Shown: positions 18,098 to 26,776 of the stretch, piece by piece
How positions within the stretch are numbered: the stretch's first letter is position 1
Layout of the letters: the number at the start of each line of letters is the position of its first letter
From: Cytomitobacter sp965233735
Lineage (GTDB): Bacteria; Pseudomonadota; Alphaproteobacteria; CAJXXZ01; 1604HC
Direction: 5' to 3'
Assembly: GCA_965233735.1 (NCBI GenBank)
Contig: OZ247501.1
Location: 372,001 to 436,000 of the forward strand
Length of the DNA: 64,000 nucleotides
The notes under the pieces: model-generated
What the model saw: the letters and a program-made list of their open reading frames with translations, nothing else
Database searches by the model: none
What the model was told of the DNA's origin: nothing
Made by a program: the position numbers and the translations under genes

Positions 18098-19045
18098 CTA
18101 TCTAAGATACAAAGAATTTATTTTGTCACTAATAAATGATGATTCTGTGTTTCCAACTATTTTACTATTAAATTCATAAGAATAAAAAAGGCTCATACTA
18201 TTTTTTACCCAAGACTTAATATGTTCTGGAGCATTTGCATTACTGCTTAAATAAGAATAATAATCCTTAATTATTTTACTATAATCTTCAATGATTTTTT
18301 GAGAATAACATTTAGTATAAAAAGATACTATTTTAAAGTGGTTTAAAGATGATATTAAGTCAGCCTCGTGACTATTATTATATAAAAATCCTGAGCTATC
18401 AATTATATATTTATTTAAAACAAAATATTCAACAAGATCATCACCTTTTCTTACCACACTATTGCCGTTATACAAAATGTTGTCATAGCTTCCTTTTAAA
18501 ACAAGAATATTTATTTTCTTTTCTTTACATATATTCACCTGCAAATCCTTAGAATTAGAATTTACATGAATGATTAAATTAGAAATCATGTTTAATATTT
18601 TATTTTTGCATTTTTCATCATTTTCAACATTGACATATATTTTGCTAACAACATCATTATCGTCCAATAATTTTAAAACATTATTACAATGATCTACATT
18701 TCCAGAAATATTCAATGAAGTTATAATTGGGAAGTGCTCAAAAGAAGTGTTTTGTATCATAGAAATTTCAAGAATATCCATTTTATGCATAAAGTGAGAA
18801 AATTTATAAACACTTTCAACTAAATTATGATCTATCTTGTTTTTCAAAAAATTAAAAATGAGTATACTTTTTTCATAATCTTTAATATATTTCATAAAAT
18901 GATTTTTACGATCAGAATTATTATCAAAATCAGTTTTATTTAATAATTTAAAACTCTTAAAATTTTGATTATCAACACAAAGCATTTTTACAGAATATAT
19001 ATTCAATGTAATCATGCTTAAACATATTTTTATTATATTAATCAT
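18098..19045 (-). CDS. Secreted protein of the window's paralogous family
   Basis: 315 residues with a signal peptide (MINIIKICLSMITLNIYSVKM) closely related to those at 19293-20510 and 21527-22846. It shares the helical block (ESVYKFSHFMHKMDILEISM) and the strand motif VLKGSYDNILYNG (compare NIKGTYDSIIIGA in the next protein). The C-terminal third is helical and diverged. No known domain. It is convergent with the 6S RNA region and has the murB remnant behind its promoter. Confidence 0.6.
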   Translation of the reverse strand: MINIIKICLSMITLNIYSVKMLCVDNQNFKSFKLLNKTDFDNNSDRKNHFMKYIKDYEKSILIFNFLKNKIDHNLVESVYKFSHFMHKMDILEISMIQNTSFEHFPIITSLNISGNVDHCNNVLKLLDDNDVVSKIYVNVENDEKCKNKILNMISNLIIHVNSNSKDLQVNICKEKKINILVLKGSYDNILYNGNSVVRKGDDLVEYFVLNKYIIDSSGFLYNNSHEADLISSLNHFKIVSFYTKCYSQKIIEDYSKIIKDYYSYLSSNANAPEHIKSWVKNSMSLFYSYEFNSKIVGNTESSFISDKINSLYLR

Positions 19046-19081
19046 AATGTATTATATCATATTTGTGTTGTATTCACAGTT

Positions 19082-19282
19082 CATGGAAATTAATTCAATA
19101 AGCAGGGCGTGAAAACATGACACTAGATATAGCTAAAATATCCAGCCTACATTGCAATTTCATCATTAATCACGAGTTTGCAACAAGTAACGATATAAAA
19201 GAACTTATTTTAAAAATACAAAAAAAAGTGTTTTATAAAACTAGAATATTATTAAAAAAAAGAAGTGATTTTTATTTCAAAA
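19082..19282 (+). pseudogene. Duplicated 3' fragment of murB
   Basis: This stretch matches the last 200 or so bases of murB (about 21316-21518) with scattered changes. One CAA codon has become TAA (AATTCAATAAGC against AATTCAACAAGC) and the original stop is lost (ATTTCAAAAA against ATTTAAAAAA). The 5' three quarters of the gene, including the FAD-binding part, are gone, so it cannot encode MurB. It lies tail to tail with the secreted gene at 19293-20510, exactly as the intact murB lies beside that gene's paralogue, showing a segmental duplication. Confidence 0.9.
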
Positions 19283-19292
19283 ACTTAATGAG

Positions 19293-20510
19293 TCATCCTA
19301 CAATATTCTTAATAGTTATGCTTCCAAAATCTTCCAATATCATTTCTTCATTTATATCTTTATGCCTATATGCATAACCAAACCATTGGCTAGTATAATT
19401 TAAACAGTGATTATACTCTGCCTTTAATGTTTTTTGTTGCTCACCTCTTAGATTAAGCAGCTTTATATTAATTTCAGACTTGATTTCTAAAAAACATGCC
19501 TTACAATTATCTTTGAACTCCTTATAACTATCTTTACTATTTTTATCATAATCATTAATAGAATTCTTCAATTCTTCAAAATTAATATTCGATAATTGAT
19601 TTATATATTTGTTTATTTTTTCATCAGATATAATTTCATAATTACCATGGTGTCCTTTCTCAAATTTAGAACTATTATCAATATATGCATTATAATCATC
19701 TGAACACTCTTTAGCATGGGAATTTCTAATTACACATTGTGTTGAACTCAAATTCTTAAAACTGTTACATGTTACGTTATCTAAAATAATATATTTTGCA
19801 CCAATTATAATTGAATCATAAGTCCCTTTAATGTTAGCAATGTATGCATCTTTAATGTTAATGTTATGCTTTTCTTTAGAATTAATATTAATAATATCAC
19901 TACTCAAATACATATCGTAATATTCTTTACTAGAAGTTATATTTATGAATACAGAAGGACTTGCACAATAAAGTATATTTCTGTTTTGAATTAATGAGTA
20001 TAATTGGTACACATCTTTGCAATAATTTGTATTTCCATCAATCTTCAAACTCTTTATAGAAGCAAGGTCGTCATATAATTTATTCAATCTTAATTCTTTA
20101 CGCTCGTTATCATAAATTAAATATTCTACTCCATAATTTTTACTCTTTTCATATAAATCATAGTGCAAACAACCCAAAATACGGACTTCACAAATATCAA
20201 CTGCATATTTCAAATAAGAAAAATTAAAAATAACTGTAGCTAAGTTTGAATCTATTTTAAAATCTTTTCTATTAATCTTAAATCCGTTTTGCAAATAATG
20301 AAAAATAGATATACAGCCTTTGAAATCTTTATCAATACAGCCCATAACATCATTTTTCAATGCAGCAAATTTTAAAGATTTGTTATCATTTCCGAAATCA
20401 TCTGAAATCAGTAATTGTGGAACAATTTTATCCCCATTAATATCAATCATTTTTACAGAAAATATATTTAACATAATTATACAAAAACATAATTTTATTA
20501 TTTTATTCAT
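19293..20510 (-). CDS. Secreted protein of the window's paralogous family (duplicated copy 1)
   Basis: 405 residues; signal peptide (MNKIIKLCFCIIMLNIFS) then VKMIDINGDKIVPQLL. Helical block NFSYLKYAVDICEVRIL, an internal SIKSLKIDGNTNYC segment, a beta-solenoid-like part (AKYIILDNVTCNSF) and a C-terminal helical, coiled-coil-prone region ending EEMILEDFGSITI. It is strongly similar over its whole length to the 21527-22846 protein, and its upstream DNA is also duplicated (20511-20670 with 22847-23006). Its 3' end faces the murB remnant. Function unknown. Confidence 0.65.
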   Translation of the reverse strand: MNKIIKLCFCIIMLNIFSVKMIDINGDKIVPQLLISDDFGNDNKSLKFAALKNDVMGCIDKDFKGCISIFHYLQNGFKINRKDFKIDSNLATVIFNFSYLKYAVDICEVRILGCLHYDLYEKSKNYGVEYLIYDNERKELRLNKLYDDLASIKSLKIDGNTNYCKDVYQLYSLIQNRNILYCASPSVFINITSSKEYYDMYLSSDIININSKEKHNINIKDAYIANIKGTYDSIIIGAKYIILDNVTCNSFKNLSSTQCVIRNSHAKECSDDYNAYIDNSSKFEKGHHGNYEIISDEKINKYINQLSNINFEELKNSINDYDKNSKDSYKEFKDNCKACFLEIKSEINIKLLNLRGEQQKTLKAEYNHCLNYTSQWFGYAYRHKDINEEMILEDFGSITIKNIVG

Positions 20511-20670
20511 GTTATTATTGTATGTATTTTATATTGTGAATACAATTCACAATCTTAAAATAAGATAGAAGATTATAAGCTGTATACTATGAATTAATAG
20601 CATTTTAAAGCGTGATTTTTATTACAAATAAATTCTAATTTGCTATTATATAATTTTTTTATGCAATAAT
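20511..20670. repeat. Duplicated promoter region, copy 1
   Basis: About 160 bases that match 22847-23006 at high identity (shared AATTAATAGCATTTTAAAG and ATAAATTCTAATTTGC). It holds the promoter side of the secreted gene to its left and the 5' flank of murB to its right. Identity stops just before the murB start. Confidence 0.8.
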
Positions 20671-20678
20671 ATGTATGT

Positions 20679-21512
20679 ATGCAATTGAGTATTAGAGATG
20701 AGTTAGCTTCAAATTTGACATGGATTAGGACTGGAGGAAGAGTAAAAGTCTTCGAGCCTAAAAATCAACAAGAATTGCAATGCTTTCTATCACAAAAAAC
20801 ACCATACATTCCTTTAGGGTTTGGATCGAATGTGATTATAAGCGACAGTGGATCAGATTCTATCATTATTAAATTAACTAGCATGCCAAATATTATTACC
20901 ACAAACAAAAATATGGTTATTATTGATGCTGGAACTCCTAATACCATTGCTGTAAGATATTGTGCAAAACATAATTTATCTAACTTAGAGTTCCTTTATA
21001 CAATCCCTGGAACAATAGGAGGGGCATTATATATGAATGCTGGAGCTTATGGATCATGTGTAGCGGACTTTCTTGTTTGGGCAGAAATTATAGATCAGGA
21101 TGGAATTATACATCGCTTAAATAGGAATGAAATCAAATATGAATATAGATCTAGCAACATGCCTAGAGGAATGATTTTTTTAAGAGGATGCTTTTCAACA
21201 AAAGAGTCAAATTATGTAAAAGACACTATCCAAGAAATGAAAAATTATCGTAATGAAAAGCAACCAAGAATAAAAACATTTGGAAGTGTATTTAAAAACC
21301 CTTTAGGATATAATGCATGGAAATTAATTCAACAAGCAGGGTGTGAAAACATGACAGTAGGTGGAGCTAAAATATCCAGCCTACATTGCAATTTCATCAT
21401 CAATAACGATTCTGCAACAAGTAACGATATAAAAGAACTTATTTTAGAAGTACAAAAAAAAGTGTTTGACCAAACTAAAGTATTATTAGAAAAAGAAGTG
21501 ATTTTTATTTAA
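20679..21512 (+). CDS. murB: UDP-N-acetylmuramate dehydrogenase
   Basis: FAD-dependent reductase making UDP-MurNAc from the enolpyruvyl precursor using NADPH in the cytoplasm, for peptidoglycan. 277 residues, slightly short. FAD-binding segments are LGFGSNVIISDSG and GTIGGALYMNAGAYG. EYRSSNM and the catalytic-serine segment FGSVFKNPLG follow, and the C-terminal AGCENMTVGGAKIS is typical. murB is normally beside ddl and ftsQ. Here a secreted gene has come between murB and ddl, and ftsQ lies at 58.4 kb. The 3' end is duplicated at 19082-19282. Confidence 0.95.
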   Translation: MQLSIRDELASNLTWIRTGGRVKVFEPKNQQELQCFLSQKTPYIPLGFGSNVIISDSGSDSIIIKLTSMPNIITTNKNMVIIDAGTPNTIAVRYCAKHNLSNLEFLYTIPGTIGGALYMNAGAYGSCVADFLVWAEIIDQDGIIHRLNRNEIKYEYRSSNMPRGMIFLRGCFSTKESNYVKDTIQEMKNYRNEKQPRIKTFGSVFKNPLGYNAWKLIQQAGCENMTVGGAKISSLHCNFIINNDSATSNDIKELILEVQKKVFDQTKVLLEKEVIFI

Positions 21513-21526
21513 AAAAACTTAATGAG

Positions 21527-22846
21527 TCATCCTAAAATATTCTTCATAGTTATGCTTCCAAAATCTTCCAGTATCATTTCTTCATTTATATATTTGTGTT
21601 CATACATACGTACATTATCAAACCATGATTCAATATAATTTAAACATTTCTTAGACTCTTTAAAGCATTTTTTTTGTCGCTCAAGGCTTATATAATACAG
21701 ATCTGTATACATATTTTTTATTTCAAGATTCGACATTTCTCTATTTAAATTTGTTATTGCAAATTTGATTTCTGATAAACATGCATCACAATCATCTCTG
21801 AATTCCTTATAACTATTTCTAATGTTTTTTAAATAATCATCAATAGAATTCTGCAATTCTGCAAAGTTAATATTCGATAATTGATAGATGCATTTGTTTA
21901 TTTTTTCATCAGATATAATTTTATCATTACCATATAATGTTTTTCTACGATTATTCATATACGCTGCATTAGAAGAATTATCAATATATGCAGGACAAAT
22001 ATAATACTTATAGTCACTATATAGGCACTCTTTAGCGCGGGAATTCCTCACTATAAATTGTGTTGGGGAACAAACACTAAGAGTATTACATGTTACATTA
22101 TCTAAAATAACATATTTTGCATTAAGCTTAATTGAATCATAATTTCCTTTAAGATTAACAATATATGAAGCAGTTTTAGAGGTAATGTTACACTTTTCTT
22201 TAGAATTAATATGAATAATATCAGAAAACAAATTTATAGTTTTATACAAAATCTTATCTTCATACTTATAACACTTTCCGCTAGAAGTTATATTCATGAA
22301 TAAATAAGGCTTTAAATAAGAAAATATATTTCCTTTAAATGATAAATATAATTCACATAAATATTCGCAATAACTCGCATCTCCATCAATCGTCAAACTC
22401 TTTATAGAACCAAGATCGTCATATAATTTATTCAATCTTAATAATTTACGTTCTCTTCCATATGCATGTGAGTTAGGTTTTGCATATAAATAATTATTTA
22501 AAGTCATCAAAATACTAACTTCACAAATATCAACTGCATCTTTGACTTCATCTTTGAAATGAGAAAAATTAAAAATAATTGAAGCTAAGTTTGAATCTAT
22601 TTTGAAATCTTTTCCATTAATCTTAAATCCATTTCGCAAATAATGAAAAATAGGTATATAACCTTTCAAATCTTGCCTAATACACTTTGTAACAGCATGT
22701 TTTAATGGATTAAATGTATAATCACTTCCGAAGTCATCTGAAACAAGCAATTGTGGAATAACTTTATCTCCATTAATATCCGTCATTTTCACAGAAGATA
22801 TATTTAACATCATTACACTAAAACATGTCTTTATTATACTATTCAT
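21527..22846 (-). CDS. Secreted protein of the window's paralogous family (duplicated copy 2)
   Basis: 439 residues; signal peptide (MNSIIKTCFSVMMLNISS) then VKMTDINGDKVIPQLL. Domain order is as in the 19293-20510 protein: helical block (NFSHFKDEVKDAVDICEVSIL), SIKSLTIDGDASYC, a solenoid-like stretch (AKYVILDNVTCNTL), then a helical C-terminal third. Extra residues relative to copy 1 occur in the middle and near the end. It is convergent with murB across 14 bases, sitting where ddl would be expected. Function unknown. Confidence 0.65.
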   Translation of the reverse strand: MNSIIKTCFSVMMLNISSVKMTDINGDKVIPQLLVSDDFGSDYTFNPLKHAVTKCIRQDLKGYIPIFHYLRNGFKINGKDFKIDSNLASIIFNFSHFKDEVKDAVDICEVSILMTLNNYLYAKPNSHAYGRERKLLRLNKLYDDLGSIKSLTIDGDASYCEYLCELYLSFKGNIFSYLKPYLFMNITSSGKCYKYEDKILYKTINLFSDIIHINSKEKCNITSKTASYIVNLKGNYDSIKLNAKYVILDNVTCNTLSVCSPTQFIVRNSRAKECLYSDYKYYICPAYIDNSSNAAYMNNRRKTLYGNDKIISDEKINKCIYQLSNINFAELQNSIDDYLKNIRNSYKEFRDDCDACLSEIKFAITNLNREMSNLEIKNMYTDLYYISLERQKKCFKESKKCLNYIESWFDNVRMYEHKYINEEMILEDFGSITMKNILG

Positions 22847-23006
22847 ATAATTATTGTATGTTTTTTATAGTGTAAATACAATTCACAAGATTAAAATAAT
22901 ATATAAATTTATAAGTTGTATACTATAAATTAATAGCATTTTAAAGTGTAGATTTTTTATTACAAATAAATTCTAATTTGCTATTATATAATTTTTTTAT
23001 GCCACA
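22847..23006. repeat. Duplicated promoter region, copy 2
   Basis: Second copy of the 20511-20670 sequence, about 160 bases, ending at ATTTTTTTATGC. Beyond this the sequence leads to ddl instead of murB, so the right edge of the duplicated segment is near 23006. Confidence 0.8.
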
Positions 23007-23128
23007 ATATTAATTGTAATGATCTTGCAATAACTCTCACATATATCAACATATACTCATATATTGTTTTTTTATATTATTTTCACAATACAATTGCATA
23101 CTGTTTTCATAAAGATATAATAGTAACA

Positions 23129-24022
23129 ATGAAAATGATTGTGATTTTAGCAGGAGGATGGACTGAAATTTCTGCATCTATTAAAAGTGGAAAAATAATT
23201 AAAAATTTAATATTAAACAATTATGAAGTTCAAGTACTTGATCCAGCAAATGGATTAAACAAGTTAAAGCAAGATATATTAGATATAAAACCAATATATA
23301 TTATCAATCTAATTCATGGATATTGGGGAGAAGATGGATATGCACAACACTTTCTTGATAAACTTCAAATTCCATACACAGGGCCAAAATCATATGATGC
23401 TACTATATCTATTAATAAACATGCTATGAGACAAATATGTGAAGAAGTTAAAATTCCAATTGCTTCTGGAGGCTTATATATGTATGAGAATTATAAAAAA
23501 CATATAAATTACTATCCTCATTTAACCAAACCTATTTTTGGAGGATCATCATATGGAATTAAAATTATTAATACAGAAAATGAAAAAAACTCTAATCAAT
23601 ATGAACAATATATGTTGTGTGAAAAATACATAAATGGCCCTGAATTAGGAGTCGCTGTTTTAAATGGCAAGACACTTGGATCAATACTCATTGAGCATGA
23701 AGAGCAAATTTATACTGTTGAAGCTAAAAAGACTGATAAAAGAGTTATATTTTCAAGTGGAGAAGAATATAAGGATCAAAACATTGTGAAAGAAGCTAAA
23801 AAATATGCAGAACAATTATATAATCATATTGATGGACATGGTATTGCAAGAATAGATTTTAAATTATGCAAAAAGCCTTATTTTATTGATTATAACTCAA
23901 TTCCTGGTATGGTTCTAATTCCACGAATACTACGAAATAATGGATATTCAGATTCAGAGTTTATAAAATTACTTTTAGACAATGCTAATATTTACAAAAC
24001 TAAGTGTTTACCTAAATCATAA
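23129..24022 (+). CDS. ddl: D-alanine--D-alanine ligase
   Basis: ATP-grasp enzyme joining two D-alanines for the peptidoglycan stem peptide. 297 residues, near the usual 300-310. The start MKMIVILAGGWTEIS is the N-terminal domain. Recognisable segments are IHGYWGEDG (usually HGxxGEDG), the ATP-binding loop IFGGSSYGIKI, the signature EKYINGPELGVAVL and the metal and substrate segment IDYNSIPGM near the C-terminus. All key elements are present. It stands alone after the duplicated secreted gene. Confidence 0.95.
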   Translation: MKMIVILAGGWTEISASIKSGKIIKNLILNNYEVQVLDPANGLNKLKQDILDIKPIYIINLIHGYWGEDGYAQHFLDKLQIPYTGPKSYDATISINKHAMRQICEEVKIPIASGGLYMYENYKKHINYYPHLTKPIFGGSSYGIKIINTENEKNSNQYEQYMLCEKYINGPELGVAVLNGKTLGSILIEHEEQIYTVEAKKTDKRVIFSSGEEYKDQNIVKEAKKYAEQLYNHIDGHGIARIDFKLCKKPYFIDYNSIPGMVLIPRILRNNGYSDSEFIKLLLDNANIYKTKCLPKS

Positions 24023-24598
24023 TATTAATTTTTTTAATCAAATAAACTAAAATCTTAAGTTCATTATTATATTTCTGCTACATAATTTATCATAATTCTA
24101 AGTAAAAAATTATAATCATCATAAAAGACAACATTGCAATAACATGCATTAATAGTTTTAATCAATATTAAAAATACAAACAAAATCAACTATAAGTTTT
24201 ATTGTATAATGCGGTTTACTACAGATCTATATGTATAAACTTCACTCTTGGTTTATGTCAAAATATTAATAAATTTATTAACAATACAGCATATCATGTT
24301 TAAATTAAAGTTATCACATATAGCATAAGATCAAATAACACATAGTAGATAATAGAAATATGTAAAATATTTTTTATGTAATTAATTAAATAAATGGCTT
24401 TATAAAATGAATCTAAATTATAATAAGAATTTGCAAAAATAATATGAGGATGTAATTTTCTATATTAATTATATAACTCTTCTTACTTTGTGTTCTATTT
24501 CATATAAAATTTCAGCAAAAACACATAAGTAAGATAAATATGATTATCTTACATATACATGCTACACATAATAAAACATAAAACTTTTATTATATTTA
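24023..24598. other. AT-rich gene-poor stretch between ddl and nth
   Basis: About 576 bases between the convergent ddl and nth genes. No open frame of note, no structured RNA and no clear repeat were seen. It may hold transcription terminators, but no strong hairpin was found by eye. Confidence 0.5.
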
Positions 24599-25258
24599 TC
24601 ATTTTATATCAACAATCTTATCTTTTGATTCACATATTTTATTTATTGAGCATTTTTCGCAATTTGGTTTTCTAGCTTTACACACATTTCTTCCATGCCA
24701 TACCATCAAATTATGAGCATCTAATTTCCATTGATCTGGAACATATTTTTCCAAATCTTTCTCTACTTTCTCTGGAGTGTTTCCATCAGATATCTCTAAT
24801 CTATTAGAAACTCTAAAAACATGAGTATCTACTGGAAAAGTTGGCTTTCTAAATGCAAAATTTAATATTACATTCGCTGTTTTTCTACCCACTCCTGGCA
24901 ATAATAATAAATCATCCATATTATCAGGAACTATTGAATTGAATTTATCAATCAAAATTTGACTAGAAGCAATAATATTTTTCGATTTTGTTTTATAAAG
25001 CCCAATTGATTTAACATAATCCATTAATTTATCAACTCCCAAATCAATAATTTCTTTAGGAGAAGATGCAATTGCAAAAAGAGCAGGAGTAGCTTTGTTA
25101 ACTCCAACATCAGTAGACTGAGCGGATAAAATCACAGCCACTAAAAGAGTGAAGTGATTATTATATTGCAAAGCAATTGTGTCAGGCAATTCTGATTTAG
25201 ATAAAGCATCGAAAATTTCATTTATTCGCGTTGATTCAGTTTTTAGAGTCATAAACAA
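24599..25258 (-). CDS. nth: Endonuclease III
   Basis: Bifunctional DNA glycosylase and AP lyase removing oxidised pyrimidines in base-excision repair. 219 residues, normal length. The helix-hairpin-helix is LLLPGVGRKTANV with the catalytic lysine, the catalytic aspartate is in FPVDTHVFRV, and the [4Fe-4S] cluster motif C-x6-C-x2-C-x5-C is complete near the C-terminus (CKARKPNCEKC, then C). An internal ATG six bases downstream is an alternative start. Confidence 0.96.
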   Translation of the reverse strand: MFMTLKTESTRINEIFDALSKSELPDTIALQYNNHFTLLVAVILSAQSTDVGVNKATPALFAIASSPKEIIDLGVDKLMDYVKSIGLYKTKSKNIIASSQILIDKFNSIVPDNMDDLLLLPGVGRKTANVILNFAFRKPTFPVDTHVFRVSNRLEISDGNTPEKVEKDLEKYVPDQWKLDAHNLMVWHGRNVCKARKPNCEKCSINKICESKDKIVDIK

Positions 25259-25381
25259 ATGTATAATAATTTCTTCAATATCTAAAGGTTTACAATTTAT
25301 TTAATTAATAATAATTACAGTTTTTAGCTATTAATTGTTTTTTATATTTTATTTTTGATTTAAAGCTGATATTAATAAACT

Positions 25382-25609
25382 ATGCTTTATTACGCAAGTA
25401 TTTTTCTAATGATTTACTGCATATACAAATGGAGTGATAAATTTTATTTGTTACATGCTTCTACATTTGGTTGGTTTGCATTTTGGTTTTACCTACTTTG
25501 CAATATGAGCTATAAAAACTTTCTTCTTTTGATTATATCTATGATATCTGCTCCACTTACAAGTAGTTTATGGGCAAGATATTTTTATGAACAAGATAAC
25601 AAAGACTAA
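25382..25609 (+). CDS. Small membrane protein, possible MnhG/MrpG antiporter subunit
   Basis: 75 residues with three hydrophobic segments. The segment YLLHASTFGWF and the later SAPLTSSLWARYFYEQ follow the MnhG/PhaG pattern (RLHAATKAATLG, then TAPVAAHxxARAAY). MnhG is a small subunit of Mrp-type Na+/H+ antiporters. No other mrp subunit is adjacent, although such genes are often scattered in Rickettsiales. It is divergent from nth with about 120 bases between. Confidence 0.5.
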   Translation: MLYYASIFLMIYCIYKWSDKFYLLHASTFGWFAFWFYLLCNMSYKNFLLLIISMISAPLTSSLWARYFYEQDNKD

Positions 25610-26632
25610 CTATTAGAGATTAATACATTTACTACACTTATATCAATAAATTTCATAAATTCACTATTTCCTAATTGATATATTATTCCTTATACCTTTT
25701 TATACATAATTTTGTATTTTCAATCCATTTGTTATAGCTTATATGGAAAGCGAATTAACATATTTTTTTTAATTTACTATTTAATGTATCACAATGTTTT
25801 TTATATTAAGGTGCGTAATTATCGCTTAGTTGAATTTTTTTATCTTTACTAATATACTGTTTCTATAATAAAACCACCTAATTAGATTTCAATTCATCTA
25901 TATTGGTTTGCTTATATTTGTTCGTTTATTATTACAAACATTGAATATTATTTTTAAGTGGTTAAGTTTATTTTTCCACATTGATTTTCTAACCTTATAC
26001 AAACAAAAAGAGAAATAAAAATATCTACTACCTATCTTCGCTAAAATAATAATAGTGCTATTTTACTACAAATTTATATTCTAAATACTCACTAAGTAAA
26101 CCTGATAAAAACAAACATAACAATTCATCTTCTTGTACATTTAAAACTCGCAAACTATTTGATGAAAAAAATTGAAAATTTATCTTTTATCTCACATTTA
26201 GATTTTTAATAAAATGCATACAAAGCCATAATTTCATTTATACAATTACTAATTTATTTTGCAAATTTATTAATATCTATTGAACTACTCCTTATCTAAA
26301 GTGCCTAATAAATATTAAGAAAACTAAATACTATTGAAAATATTTTCACAAAATAATGTTATATCGTTTACAAATTACATATCACCTATTATTAAATTTC
26401 TTTCTCAAAACTCTAAAAAAGTATCAGATTATTTCAATAAAACACTTAAATTATAGTGTTAGAATTTAATATAATAAAGCCATAAGAATTGTTAATGCGT
26501 ATAATATAGTTTTCGCAAACCTAAAATATAAAAGCATTATAAATTTTAAAAATGTATAAAAAATATTACTTAAATAAATAGAAATTAAACAGAAAAATAT
26601 CGAAGAAGAACGATAAACATTGAGTTTACTAT
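25610..26632. other. AT-rich gene-poor stretch upstream of the 26-bp repeat
   Basis: About 1 kb with stops in all frames and no recognisable gene, tRNA or structured RNA. It may be an eroded gene region. It ends at a GC-richer tandem repeat. Confidence 0.5.
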
Positions 26633-26776
26633 TAAAGGAGTGTCAAACGGGCACGACTAAAAGGAGTGTCAAACGGGCACGACTAAAAGGAGTGTCAAAC
26701 GGGCACGACTAAAAGGAGTGTCAAACGGGCACGACTAAAAGGAGTGTCAAACGGGCACGACTAAAAGGAGTGTCAA
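26633..26776. repeat. 26-bp tandem repeat array abutting pnp
   Basis: Five identical 26-bp units starting at 26641, 26667, 26693, 26719 and 26745, with a partial unit on each side. The core is TGTCAAACGGGCACGACT followed by AAAAGGAG. The unit is 50 percent G+C in an otherwise very AT-rich region. The last partial unit overlaps the pnp stop codon, so the array is the immediate 3' flank of pnp. On the minus strand each unit contains TTGACA. No spacers, so it is not a CRISPR array. Confidence 0.95.

Noticed and set aside
19117..19377. Plus-strand open frame of 86 residues starting inside the murB remnant
   Set aside because: It is the decayed tail of murB read through a lost stop into the antisense of the secreted gene; no start signal.
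26633..26776. CRISPR array
   Set aside because: The units are directly adjacent and identical, with no variable spacers and no cas genes.
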